Shown here: one piece after another, positions 8,856-16,453 of the stretch
Position numbering within the stretch: the stretch's first letter is position 1
Layout of the letters: the number at the start of each line of letters is the position of its first letter
NCBI GenBank assembly: GCA_018902755.1
Contig: JAHIQI010000046.1
Span: 1-64,000 of the forward strand
DNA length: 64,000 nucleotides
Source: Pseudomonadota bacterium
GTDB taxonomy: Bacteria > Desulfobacterota > Desulfarculia > Desulfarculales > Desulfarculaceae
Direction of reading: 5' to 3'
The notes under the pieces: generated by a model
Database searches by the model: none
Told to the model about the DNA's origin: nothing
The model's input: only the letters and a program-made list of their open reading frames with translations
Program-made: the position numbers and the translations under genes

Positions 8856-8866
8856 CTTAAGCTAGC
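8851..8866. repeat. Perfect 16-bp palindrome at the end of the peptide gene
   Basis: GCTAGCTTAAGCTAGC is identical to its reverse complement. It covers the last codons and stop of the peptide gene and abuts the terminator stem. It could bind a dimeric protein or extend the 3' structure of the transcript. Confidence 0.6.
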
Positions 8867-8869
8867 CGG

Positions 8870-8902
8870 AAAGGGGAGGCACCGTGAGGGCCTCCCCTTT
8901 TT
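8870..8902 (+). terminator. Intrinsic terminator behind the peptide gene
   Basis: An 11-bp stem, AAAGGGGAGGC (8870-8880) with GCCTCCCCTTT (8890-8900), has a 9-nt loop and a T-rich 3' side. It separates the peptide from the downstream genes; read-through would give much more peptide message than enzyme message. Confidence 0.85.
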
Positions 8903-8921
8903 CTATGCCTGGAGGGCGTCC

Positions 8922-9431
8922 TTGAACATCCTGAGAATTCATCGCGCGGCGTGTCTGGCCCTGGCCGGGCTGGCGGCGCTCTTGTGCTCCCTGGCCTGGG
9001 CCGCGCCCCAGCGGACGGACATGCCCCTGGCGCGCATGGATTTCGGAAAACACCGCGTGCTGGCCGAGGTGCCGGTAATCCCGGCCCAGCGCCTCAAGGG
9101 CCTGGGCGGGCGCAAGTCCTTGGAGGCGGGGCGCGGCATGCTGTTCATCTTCTACGGCAAGGCTGTGTCCATGTGCATGCGCGACATGAACTTCCCCCTG
9201 GATTTCATCTGGCTGAACCAGGGCAAGGTTAGCCAGATAACGCCCGAGGTGCCGCCCGGCGGGGACTCGGTTACCGTGCGCTCCCGGGGCGAGGCCCAGA
9301 TGGTGCTGGAGGTTCCGGCCGGTTGGGCCAAAGAGCACGGGGTGCATGTGGGCCAGGCGGTGAGCATCACTCCGCTGGACGACAAGTTGCCCCCCGTCAT
9401 GACCCGCGTGTTGCATCAGGAGAAGCCATGA
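8922..9431 (+). CDS. Exported DUF192 family protein (169 aa)
   Basis: It begins with TTG at 8922 behind GGAGG (8910-8914). Residues about 1-27 form a signal peptide (helix ACLALAGLAALLCSLAWA). The mature part matches DUF192: it starts with a PLARMDFGKHRVLAEV strand region and has RGMLFIFYGKAVSMCMRDMN and PLDFIWL in the conserved centre, where the family normally reads WMKNT-PLDIIF. DUF192 proteins are small beta-barrel proteins of unsettled function. Its stop overlaps the next ATG (ATGA), tying it to the radical SAM cassette. Its place here suggests a role in export, binding or protection of the modified peptide, but this is inference. Confidence 0.8.
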   Translation: MNILRIHRAACLALAGLAALLCSLAWAAPQRTDMPLARMDFGKHRVLAEVPVIPAQRLKGLGGRKSLEAGRGMLFIFYGKAVSMCMRDMNFPLDFIWLNQGKVSQITPEVPPGGDSVTVRSRGEAQMVLEVPAGWAKEHGVHVGQAVSITPLDDKLPPVMTRVLHQEKP

Positions 9432-9781
9432 CTCCCGGCGAGGCTCATCTGGATTTGCTGCGGCGAAAGGCCTGCGCCGGACTGTGCCGTTATTACAAGC
9501 CCGAAAAACGCGAAGACCCCGGCTGCGGCGGGGTGGAGATGCTCAAGCGCCGCCCGGACCTGGGCCAGGCCCTGGCCGCCCTGCCCTCGCCGGGGGACGA
9601 CGGCCTGTTCTCCCTGGCCGAGGACGACCCCCGCCTGCTGGCGGTGTGCCAGGCCTGCGAGTTCCGCATCGACGGCTGCGACTTCCGCGACCCCGAGGTG
9701 GAGCGCGCCGAATGCTCCCCTTGCGGCGGGCTGCGGGCCGTGGCCTGGCTTTTGAGCGAAACCCCGGAGCTGAAGCTGTGA
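9428..9781 (+). CDS. Eight-cysteine protein, putative Fe-S accessory of the radical SAM cassette (117 aa)
   Basis: I cannot assign a named family. The ATG at 9428 overlaps the DUF192 stop and its own stop overlaps the GTG of the radical SAM gene, so the three genes are translationally coupled. Cysteines fall in three groups: C16 and C20 (ACAGLC) with C33 (PGCGG); C74, C77 and C84 (CQACEFRIDGCDF); and C96 and C99 (CSPCGG). Eight spaced Cys in a cytoplasmic protein with no signal peptide suggest one or two Fe-S clusters or zinc sites. It may deliver electrons to, or hold peptide for, the radical SAM enzyme. That role comes from position only. Confidence 0.7.
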   Translation: MTPGEAHLDLLRRKACAGLCRYYKPEKREDPGCGGVEMLKRRPDLGQALAALPSPGDDGLFSLAEDDPRLLAVCQACEFRIDGCDFRDPEVERAECSPCGGLRAVAWLLSETPELKL

Positions 9782-10947
9782 GCGCGCCCAACCCGGAGCA
9801 TTATTTGCGCCTGGCGCCACACGTGTGCCTGCGCCTGCTGGAAGAGCCCTTTCTCTACGACCGCCGGGCCGACGAGCTGTACGAGCTCAATCAAGAAGGC
9901 CTGGAGGCGCTGAAAAAATGCCGGGGGCACCTGACCATGGAGCAGGTGGGACTGGAGCCCGAGTTCGCCTCGGTGTGCCTGGAGGAAGGCCTCCTGGAGC
10001 TTAGCCCCACTCCCTGGCCCATGCCTTTGGCCCTGGGGCCGGGGCCCTCGCCCTCCCTGCGCTATTTGGAGCTGCAAATCACCTGGCGCTGCAACCTGGC
10101 CTGCGCCCACTGCTATCTGGGCGCGGCCCAAAAAGTGGACCTCGGCGTGAAGCGGGTGGCCGCCATCCTGCGCGAGTTCGAGGCCATGGGCGGGCTTCGG
10201 GTGATGCTCTCCGGCGGCGAGCCCCTGATGCATCCCCAGTGGACCGAGATCAACGCTCTGCTGGCCGCGCTGCCCCTGCGCCGAGTGCTGCTGTCCAACG
10301 GCCTGCTTCTGGAGCGCGCCCTGGAAGGGCTCAACTGCGACGAGGTGCAGATAAGCCTGGACGGCCTGGAGGCGGGCCACGAGCGCCTGCGCGGCAAGGG
10401 CAGCTTCGCGAGGGCGGTTGCGGCGGCCAAGGCGGTCAAGGACTCTGGCCGGGAACTGTCCATAGCCACCATGGTCCACGCCGCCAACCTGGACCAGATG
10501 GCGGGCCTGGAGGAACTGGTGCGCGAGTTGGGGGCCGGCGAATGGGGCATCGACGCCCCTTGCCTGAGCGGTCGCCTGGGGGAGCATCCCGAGCTGGCCG
10601 TGACCCCGGAGCAGGCGGTGGAGGCCATGTCCCGCGCCTATGGCGGGGCCTTCCACGGCGGGGGCGACGGCATGGCCTGCGGCCTTCACCTGGCCACCGT
10701 GGCCGCCGACGGCAAGGTGGCCCAATGCGGCTTCTACCTGGACCAGCCCCTGGGCATGGCCGAGGAAGGGCTGTGGACCTGTTGGGCGCGGCGCAAGGCG
10801 ATCTCCCTGAAAGATATAAACGGCTGCCGCGACTGCGAGGCGGCCGACGACTGCGGAGGCGGTTGCCGCTTCCGGGCCCCCGGCCCCCTGGAGCCGGACC
10901 CGGTGATGTGCGCCGCGTTTGGAATGGAGCCAAAGGAGGAGGCATGA
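9778..10947 (+). CDS. PqqD-like/radical SAM/SPASM peptide-modifying enzyme (389 aa)
   Basis: The GTG at 9778 overlaps the previous stop (GTGA). Residues about 5-75 resemble a PqqD-type peptide-recognition domain (DRRADELYELNQEGLEAL). The radical SAM core has RCNLACAHC with C105, C109 and C112 binding the [4Fe-4S]-SAM cluster, SGGEP at 145-149, and later strands such as EVQISLDG (189-196). The C-terminus is a SPASM-type region with C301, C317, C335, C350, C353, C359, C363 and C378 (CRDCEAADDCGGGC), enough for two auxiliary clusters. Such enzymes build thioether or C-C crosslinks in ribosomal peptides, or modify proteins. The 20-residue Cys-rich peptide just upstream is the obvious substrate candidate. 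PqqE-, haem d1/AhbC- or anaerobic sulfatase-maturase-like roles are the alternatives. Confidence 0.88.
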   Translation: MSAPNPEHYLRLAPHVCLRLLEEPFLYDRRADELYELNQEGLEALKKCRGHLTMEQVGLEPEFASVCLEEGLLELSPTPWPMPLALGPGPSPSLRYLELQITWRCNLACAHCYLGAAQKVDLGVKRVAAILREFEAMGGLRVMLSGGEPLMHPQWTEINALLAALPLRRVLLSNGLLLERALEGLNCDEVQISLDGLEAGHERLRGKGSFARAVAAAKAVKDSGRELSIATMVHAANLDQMAGLEELVRELGAGEWGIDAPCLSGRLGEHPELAVTPEQAVEAMSRAYGGAFHGGGDGMACGLHLATVAADGKVAQCGFYLDQPLGMAEEGLWTCWARRKAISLKDINGCRDCEAADDCGGGCRFRAPGPLEPDPVMCAAFGMEPKEEA

Positions 10948-11303
10948 AAGAGATATACGACCTGGAAGGACGGGTTCGCCGGGAAGGCGGCGAGACCATC
11001 CTGGGGCTCAAGGACCTTAACACCCACGCCTGCTACATGATCTTCGGGGTGCTGGACCCCGGCGGCCACGCCCGCATACTCAAGCCGGGCGACGGCCACG
11101 AGGAGATCATCATGGCCGTGGCCGGGACCATCCGCCTGGAAGGCCCGGACGGCGAAATGATGCTGCGCCCCGGCCAGGCCATCCACCTAAAGGGCGAGGA
11201 GACCTGGGAGGCCTTTTGCGAGGGCGAGGCCGAGGCCCGCTATGTGGCCGCCGGGGGGCATACGCCAGGTGGCGAGCACGGGCATGAGGAGCATAGTCAT
11301 TAG
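10944..11303 (+). CDS. Cupin domain protein with His-rich C-terminal tail (119 aa)
   Basis: The ATG at 10944 overlaps the stop of the radical SAM gene (ATGA) and follows AAGGAGGAG. A single beta-barrel cupin occupies about residues 20-105, with motif-1-like GHARILKPGDGHEEIIMAVAG and motif-2-like LRPGQAIHLKGEETWE. The last ~16 residues are rich in His, Gly and Glu (GGHTPGGEHGHEEHSH), a likely metal-binding tail. It is the last gene of the cassette. A mononuclear metal enzyme or a metal sensor/binder is possible. The Cys-rich peptide and the His-rich tail together hint at a metal-related product, but nothing here proves it. Confidence 0.82.
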   Translation: MKEIYDLEGRVRREGGETILGLKDLNTHACYMIFGVLDPGGHARILKPGDGHEEIIMAVAGTIRLEGPDGEMMLRPGQAIHLKGEETWEAFCEGEAEARYVAAGGHTPGGEHGHEEHSH

Positions 11304-11434
11304 CAACGTCTTCGGCTGCGCCAGACATCGGCATACTGCGTTGCCGGCATCGCTCGCTTCCTCGGCGTATTGACTATACGCCTGCGGATCTCGCTCACCG
11401 GACGCCTTGTCTGTCGATTTTTGGCTGTGCCGGT
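11304..11434 (-). repeat. Dispersed intergenic hairpin element, copy A
   Basis: On the minus strand this ~130-bp stretch matches the three other copies (B, C, D) from ACCGGCACAGCC at one end to CTGGCGCAGCCG at the other. The central hairpin is GGCGTAT (11364-11370) with ATACGCC (11376-11382), loop of 5. It begins directly after the cupin stop codon, between convergent genes. Confidence 0.75.
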
Positions 11435-11466
11435 ATTACTCCGGCTTGTTTGCCATTACCAAAGAG

Positions 11467-11505
11467 AAAGAGCGGCCTCATCGCGAAGATGAGGCCGCTC
11501 TTTTC
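11467..11505. terminator. Bidirectional intrinsic terminator between convergent genes
   Basis: A 14-15 bp stem, GAGCGGCCTCATC paired with GATGAGGCCGCTC, has a GCGA-A loop and is followed by TTTT. The 5' flank is A-rich, so it can also work on the minus strand for the permease gene. Confidence 0.85.
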
Positions 11506-11581
11506 ATCCTATCCAATTTTACTTATAGAACTATCACACCAACACTTCCTACCTCCGCCGTCGTCTGGCGCAGCCGAACGC

Positions 11582-12736
11582 TTAGTGGCTATGGCCGCAG
11601 CCGCAGGAACTTGACCCGCACGAGGGGGCCGGCCCTAAACTATCCAGACTTTGTAAGCCTCCGCGCTGGCGCCCCAGCTTGCGCACGGCCAGCCGCCACA
11701 GGGGCGCGATGGACAGCAGCACCAGGAACCCGGCCCCGGCCTGGCGCAGCCAATCGGGCAGGATCTCGCCTGCCGCGCCCACCACAGCCAAGGGGCTCAA
11801 GCCGCTGAGCGCGAAGAACTGGTCCAGCAGCAGGCCCGAGGCCACCGCGCCCAAGGCGATGCCCGCCAGGTACAGGGCGGTGCCCCGCTTGCCCAACACC
11901 CCCACCAGCACGGTGAGGGAGGTGACGTTGGTGGCCGGACCGGCCAGGAGGAACACCAGGGCCGCGCCGGGGCTGACCCCCTTGAGGATCAGAGCGGCGG
12001 CGATGGGGGTGGAGGCGCTGGCGCAGATGTACAGCGGTATGCCCACGGCCAGCATGATCAGCATGGAGCTTATGCCCCCGCCCAGGTAGCGGGTGAGGAA
12101 CTCCGCCGGGACCAAGGCGGCGATGACCCCCGCCAGGACGATGCCCAGCCAGAACCAGGCGGCCAGGTCTTCCCAAAGCTCGCCGCGGGCATAGGAAAGC
12201 CCGGCCCGCAAGCGCTGGAACATGGTGTGGTGATGGGCGTGCGCCCCCGGGGCGCAGTCCATCCCGTCGCAGCAGCCGTCCACCGGGCAGGTGAGGTCCG
12301 GCGGGGCGGCGGCCTGCTCGCGCTGGTCCTTCAGCACTCCCATGCCCAGGCCGGTGACCAGGGCCGTGACCAAAGCGGCCAGGGGCCGGGCGATTGCCAT
12401 GACCGGGCCCAGGAGGGCGTAGGTGAGGGCGATGGAGTCCACCCCGGTCTCGGGCGTGGAAACCAGGAAGGAGGCCACCGCCCCCCGGCCCGCGCCTTGG
12501 CGCTTAAGGCCCGCGGCGGCGGGCAGCACCCCGCAGGAGCACAGGGGAAGGGGCAGGCCCAAGAGGGCGGCCTTGAACACCGGCCCCACCTTGCCCGAGC
12601 CCAGGTTGCGGGAAACAAAGTTGGGGCTAAGAAAGGCCTTCAAGAGGCCCGCCACCAGCAGGCCGAAGATTATGTAGATGGAGGCCTCGGCCAGCAGACG
12701 CCAGCACTCGGCCAGGATGTTCAGGATGATTTGCAC
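11582..12736 (-). CDS. SO_0444/DUF318 family metal or metalloid efflux permease (384 aa)
   Basis: An inner-membrane permease of the YraQ/ArsP superfamily with about ten helices in two halves. The first half carries LGLPLPLCSCGVLPAA (about 59-74) and the second GIPLYICASASTPIAAAL (about 238-255), the paired conserved motifs of SO_0444-type transporters. A central loop rich in Cys and His (CPVDGCCDGMDC, HAHHH, about 150-172) and a tail SCGSSSCGCGHSH look metal-binding. Members are linked to Cu/Zn or organoarsenical efflux. The ArsR-type regulator gene lies 18 bp upstream on the same strand. The metal is not decided by the sequence. Confidence 0.87.
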   Translation of the reverse strand: MQIILNILAECWRLLAEASIYIIFGLLVAGLLKAFLSPNFVSRNLGSGKVGPVFKAALLGLPLPLCSCGVLPAAAGLKRQGAGRGAVASFLVSTPETGVDSIALTYALLGPVMAIARPLAALVTALVTGLGMGVLKDQREQAAAPPDLTCPVDGCCDGMDCAPGAHAHHHTMFQRLRAGLSYARGELWEDLAAWFWLGIVLAGVIAALVPAEFLTRYLGGGISSMLIMLAVGIPLYICASASTPIAAALILKGVSPGAALVFLLAGPATNVTSLTVLVGVLGKRGTALYLAGIALGAVASGLLLDQFFALSGLSPLAVVGAAGEILPDWLRQAGAGFLVLLSIAPLWRLAVRKLGRQRGGLQSLDSLGPAPSCGSSSCGCGHSH

Positions 12737-12754
12737 GAATCGCCTCGCAGTCTA

Positions 12755-13129
12755 TCAGTGGTGCAAGTGCTCCAGGCTGGCGGCCAAGAGTTGGCTTACG
12801 TGATGGTCGTCCAGGGAGTAGTAAAGCATCTGGCCGTCGCGGCGGTTCTTGACCAGGGCCAGGTCCTTGAGGCGGCGCAGGGCATGGCTGACCGCCGAGT
12901 CGCTGACCCCGGCGAGGGCGGCCAGGTCGCATACGCACATCTCCCCTCCCCTCAGGGCCAGGAGAATGCGCAGACGGTTGGGGTCGCCCATGGCCTTGTA
13001 AAGGTCGGCCAAACGGCCCAGCTCAGCGGAGGGCGGCTCGTCCTCGCGGGCCTGGCGCACCCGGTTCAGGTGCACCATCTTCACCTGGCAACCATCTTCC
13101 TCGATCAATTTGCTTTTTTTTGCTACCAC
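12755..13129 (-). CDS. ArsR/SmtB family metal-responsive repressor (124 aa)
   Basis: A winged-helix repressor. Residues about 38-115 hold the domain: MGDPNRLRILLAL, then EMCVCDLAALAGVSDSAVSHALRRL, the recognition helix. C65 and C67 in MCVCD match the alpha-3 metal-site motif of ArsR/CadC-type sensors, and the C-terminal HH pair could add ligands. It should release DNA when metal binds and so switch on the permease gene just downstream, and perhaps the divergent thioredoxin-fold gene. C14 near the N-terminus recalls CadC-type alpha-3N sites. The effector is unknown. Confidence 0.9.
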   Translation of the reverse strand: MVAKKSKLIEEDGCQVKMVHLNRVRQAREDEPPSAELGRLADLYKAMGDPNRLRILLALRGGEMCVCDLAALAGVSDSAVSHALRRLKDLALVKNRRDGQMLYYSLDDHHVSQLLAASLEHLHH

Positions 13130-13141
13130 GGACCATCTCCA

Positions 13142-13165
13142 TACTTGAACATATGTTTATATATA
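13142..13165. promoter_or_regulatory. Putative ArsR operator, AACATATGTT palindrome
   Basis: A perfect 10-bp palindrome at 13148-13157 is extended on both sides by imperfect AT-rich symmetry (CATACTTG on the left, TATATATA on the right). It lies in the 114-bp space between the divergent ArsR gene and thioredoxin-fold gene, where ArsR/SmtB sites of this shape are expected. Confidence 0.55.
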
Positions 13166-13243
13166 CCACCATCTTCTTTTAGCGCAAGCCCCCCTTGCGG
13201 AAAAATTCCAGCCGGGCTATAGGCAACACCAGGAGGCCCGTGC

Positions 13244-13753
13244 ATGAAGGACGTCAAGCAAATCAAGGTGAACGGCCACCAGGTGGGCATCAGGGGCCTG
13301 GATCAGGCCCTGGAGGAGATAGCCCCGGCCTACGCCCCGGAACGCGAACAAGAGCTGGCCGAGCGATTGCTGACCAGGGTGCGCCGCGAGAACTACATCC
13401 CCGGCCCGGCGCGCCAGGCCTATGCCGAGGCCCTGCGGGACCTGCTGCGCAAGGCGGTGGGTTTGGAGCCCCTGGCCCAGGCAACGGGCGGCCTGAGCAT
13501 CCAGGTGGCCTGCGGGGGCTGCGCCGGGGGCGACCGCCTGATCCAGGCGGTGTACGACGCCCTTTCGCGCCTGGGAATCACCGGCGAGGTGGAGCGGGTG
13601 AGCGACGCCCTAGAGATAGCTGCCCTGGGCCTCAGGGGCACCCCGGCCCTGGTGGTCAACGGAGCGGTAAAGGCGGTGGGCTCCATCCCTCCGGACGGCC
13701 AGATAGAGGAATGGCTGCGCGAGGCAGCCGGTTCGGCCGCCCAAAAATCCTAG
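13244..13753 (+). CDS. Thioredoxin-fold redox protein with N-terminal helical domain (169 aa)
   Basis: The ATG follows AGGAGG. The C-terminal ~85 residues (85-162) read as a small thioredoxin-like domain of the MTH895/redox-active disulphide type: IQVACGGCAGGDRL with C90 and C93 as the CxxC, and a GTPALVVNG strand holding the cis-Pro. The N-terminal ~80 residues are a separate, mostly helical domain starting with a beta-rich VKQIKVNGHQVGIRGLD stretch. It is divergent from an ArsR regulator and a metal/metalloid permease. Proteins of this type often accompany DUF318 permeases and may reduce or pass on the metalloid. No signal peptide, so cytoplasmic. Confidence 0.8.
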   Translation: MKDVKQIKVNGHQVGIRGLDQALEEIAPAYAPEREQELAERLLTRVRRENYIPGPARQAYAEALRDLLRKAVGLEPLAQATGGLSIQVACGGCAGGDRLIQAVYDALSRLGITGEVERVSDALEIAALGLRGTPALVVNGAVKAVGSIPPDGQIEEWLREAAGSAAQKS

Positions 13754-13851
13754 CCAACAGATATGCTTTTTTGTAGACTGCGGCCAAGGAGGCCGCGCGG
13801 CCCCCATATTCGGCGTATGTATTGCACATTCCCCGCTACGGAGGCCCAACC

Positions 13852-14406
13852 ATGCGGCGCGCAGCTATTTTTCCCTTGATCCTGTTGGTGCTGTGCCTGG
13901 GCGCGGGCGCGGCCTTTTCCGACCACGGCGACAAGGACCGCAAACGTGAGCGCCACCAGGAGGGCCGGGGCCTGGGAGAGTACCAGGTGCCCACGGTGAA
14001 CAACCCCCTGTACAAAGAGCAATGCGGCGCCTGCCACATGGCCTACCAGCCTGCCCTGCTCCCCGCAGCCTCCTGGGGCAAGATATTAGCCCTGTTGCCG
14101 GAGCATTTCGGCGATCAGGTGGACCTGAGCCCCCAGGACCGGGCCGCCCTGAACGCCTATCTGACGGCCAACGCGGCGGAAAGCTGCGGCTGCAAGATAT
14201 CGCGCAAGATTCTAAAGAGCTTGGGGGGCGGCGTCCCCCTGCGCATAAGCCAGTTGCCCTACATCCTGCACAAGCACGAAGACGACGACATCCCGGCGGG
14301 CGCTTTCGAGCGCAAGGCGGTGGGGTCCCGGGGCAACTGCAAGGCCTGCCACCCCACGGCCGAGCAAGGCCAATACGACGACGACCTGGTCCGCATCCCC
14401 CGCTGA
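13852..14406 (+). CDS. Periplasmic di-haem cytochrome c (DHC family, 184 aa)
   Basis: The ATG at 13852 follows GGAGG. A signal peptide covers about 1-23 (AFSDH). Two haem c sites are visible: C58-GA-C61-H62 and C163-KA-C166-H167. The first sits in EQCGACHMAYQPALLP, typical of the di-haem cytochrome (DHC) family. An extra CGC (112-114) lies between them. It should carry electrons in the periplasm, probably with an unlinked membrane cytochrome b partner. It stands alone, with no terminator seen before threonine synthase. Confidence 0.88.
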   Translation: MRRAAIFPLILLVLCLGAGAAFSDHGDKDRKRERHQEGRGLGEYQVPTVNNPLYKEQCGACHMAYQPALLPAASWGKILALLPEHFGDQVDLSPQDRAALNAYLTANAAESCGCKISRKILKSLGGGVPLRISQLPYILHKHEDDDIPAGAFERKAVGSRGNCKACHPTAEQGQYDDDLVRIPR

Positions 14407-14486
14407 AGCGGAGCCTTAACCGGGTTTGACACCTGTGCCCCCCTGGCTTAAGCTTGGCCCCATAATCAGCCAGGGAGGCTAGACAA

Positions 14487-15989
14487 ATGCGCCCCGAAGA
14501 ATTCGCGCCCAAGGACCAAAAAAATCTGCTGCCCCAGCCCGGCGGGGACCTGGTTTACCGCTGCCTGGACTGCGGCTCCGAGCACTCCATCGCCGAACTG
14601 CTCTACACCTGCCCCTCCTGTGGGGCGGTGCTGCTCATCGAGGACAAGGGCTTCGACCAGCTCAAGAAGCTCTCGGGCGCTGAGTGGCGGCGGGTTTTCG
14701 ACCTGCGGCGCATGCTCAACATCCCGGCCCTCAAGGGCATCTTCCGCTACGCCGAGCTATTGGCCCCGGTGATTCCCCTGGACAGCGTGCTCTACCTGGG
14801 CGAGGGCCATACCCCCCTGGTGGAGGCCAGCGACCTGCTAAAGGACGAGTTGGGCGCGGACTTCTGCTTCAAGAACGACGGCCAGAACCCCTCGGCCTCC
14901 TTCAAGGACCGGGGCATGTCCGTGGCGCTCAGCTACATCAACTACCTGGTCAAGCACCAGGGAGCGGGCGAAATACTGAGCGTGTGCGCCTCCACCGGTG
15001 ACACCTCGGCCGCGGCAGCGCTGTACGCCTCCTACCTGGCCCCGGAGGTGAAAAGCGCGGTGCTTCTGCCCAAGGGCAAGGTGACCCCGGCCCAGCTCAG
15101 CCAGCCCCTGGGGGCGGGCGCGCGGGTGCTGGAAATCCCCGGCGTGTTCGACGACTGCATGAAGGTGGTGGAGCACCTGGCCGACCACTATCAGGTGGCC
15201 CTTTTGAACTCCAAGAACGCCTGGCGCATCCTGGGCCAGGAGTCCTACGCCTACGAGGTGGCCCAGGACCTGGATTGGGACCTGAGCGGCCGGGTGGTGC
15301 TGGTGCCCATCGGCAACGCGGGCAACATCAGCGCCATCATGAGCGGCTTCATGAAGCTCATGGAACTGGGCATCATCAGTGAGTTGCCCAAGGTCATCGG
15401 GGTGCAGAGCGAGCACGCGGACCCGGTGTTCCGTTACTATCAGGAGTCCGACCCCGGCAAGCGGGTGTGGCGCCCGGTTACCGTGCAGCCCTCGGTGGCC
15501 CAGGCGGCCATGATCGGCAACCCGGTGTCCATGCCCCGGGTGGTGGAGTTGGCCCGGCGCTACGAGGCCAAGGCGGGCAAACCAAGGGTGTTCGTGGTGC
15601 AGGTGAGCGAGCAGGAGATCATGGACCACATGATCCTGGCCAATCGCCACGGCCACGTGGTGTGCACCCAGGGCGGTGAGTCCCTGGCCGGGCTCTTACG
15701 GGCCAAGGCGGCGGGCATCGTGGAAGCCGGTGAAAAAGCCATCTGCGACGCCACGGCCCATCACCTGAAGTTCGTGGGCTTCCAGCAGATGTATTTCGAC
15801 AATGCCTTCCCGCCTGACTATGGCGTGACTCCCCGCCCGGAGTTGGTCAACCGGCCCGAGGAGGTGCTGGCCCTGTCCGAGCAGGAAATGCCCGGTCCGG
15901 GGCGGCCCCTGAGCGGCGAAGCGTTCGACAAGTTCGTGAAGGCCACCGCCCTGGAGGTGGCAGCGCGCCTGGGCCTGGAGAAGCGCTAG
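14487..15989 (+). CDS. thrC: Threonine synthase (500 aa)
   Basis: A PLP enzyme that converts O-phosphohomoserine to threonine. The Lys that binds PLP is K140 in NPSASFKDRGM; SVCASTGDTSAAAALYASYL (about 164-183) and the phosphate-binding PIGNAGNISAIMSG (about 274-287) fit the family. The N-terminus carries a rubredoxin-like Zn ribbon (C31, C34, C49, C52: CLDCGSE and CPSCG), unusual but known in some bacterial and archaeal homologues. The ATG follows AGGGAGG. Its stop overlaps the GTG of the next gene. Confidence 0.93.
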   Translation: MRPEEFAPKDQKNLLPQPGGDLVYRCLDCGSEHSIAELLYTCPSCGAVLLIEDKGFDQLKKLSGAEWRRVFDLRRMLNIPALKGIFRYAELLAPVIPLDSVLYLGEGHTPLVEASDLLKDELGADFCFKNDGQNPSASFKDRGMSVALSYINYLVKHQGAGEILSVCASTGDTSAAAALYASYLAPEVKSAVLLPKGKVTPAQLSQPLGAGARVLEIPGVFDDCMKVVEHLADHYQVALLNSKNAWRILGQESYAYEVAQDLDWDLSGRVVLVPIGNAGNISAIMSGFMKLMELGIISELPKVIGVQSEHADPVFRYYQESDPGKRVWRPVTVQPSVAQAAMIGNPVSMPRVVELARRYEAKAGKPRVFVVQVSEQEIMDHMILANRHGHVVCTQGGESLAGLLRAKAAGIVEAGEKAICDATAHHLKFVGFQQMYFDNAFPPDYGVTPRPELVNRPEEVLALSEQEMPGPGRPLSGEAFDKFVKATALEVAARLGLEKR

Positions 15990-16453
15990 TGGGCGCGCTC
16001 GATGAAAACGGCCTGACCAGCAACGGTTACTGCTTCGCCTGCGGGGCGCGCAACGTCTACGGCCTGCGCATGCGGGTGGGCTACGAGGACGAAGCGGCGG
16101 TATGCCGCCTCACCCTGGGCCGCCAGTATCAGGGCTGGGACAAGATCGCCCACGGGGGCATCGTCTCCACGGTGCTGGACGAGATCATGGCCTACGCGGT
16201 GATCAACTACGTGGGCCAGGGGCTGACCACCCGCATGGAACTAACCTACCGCAAATCGGTGCCCCTGGGCGTGCCGCTCAAGGCGGTGGGCCGGGTCACC
16301 GGCCACCGCAGCCGCCTGGCCACCGCCGAGGGCCGCATCTACCTGGCCGGGGAAGACACCCTTTTGGCCGAGGCCAGCTCCCGCTGGATCATCAAACTGG
16401 GGCCGGACGGCAAGCCCATGGACGGGGCGGCCTGGCTGGACGCCCAGCGGTGA
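15989..16453 (+). CDS. PaaI-type hotdog thioesterase (154 aa)
   Basis: A single hotdog-fold domain with the PaaI/4HBT motif: GWDKIAHGGIVSTVLDEIMAYAV around 47-69, where HGG and the Glu/Asp on the central helix form the acyl-CoA site. The N-terminus has CFACGARN. The GTG start uses the last base of the thrC stop codon, and the gene's own stop overlaps rlmH, so it is translated in a coupled set. The acyl-CoA substrate cannot be told. It probably works as a cytoplasmic housekeeping thioesterase. Confidence 0.82.
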   Translation: MGALDENGLTSNGYCFACGARNVYGLRMRVGYEDEAAVCRLTLGRQYQGWDKIAHGGIVSTVLDEIMAYAVINYVGQGLTTRMELTYRKSVPLGVPLKAVGRVTGHRSRLATAEGRIYLAGEDTLLAEASSRWIIKLGPDGKPMDGAAWLDAQR

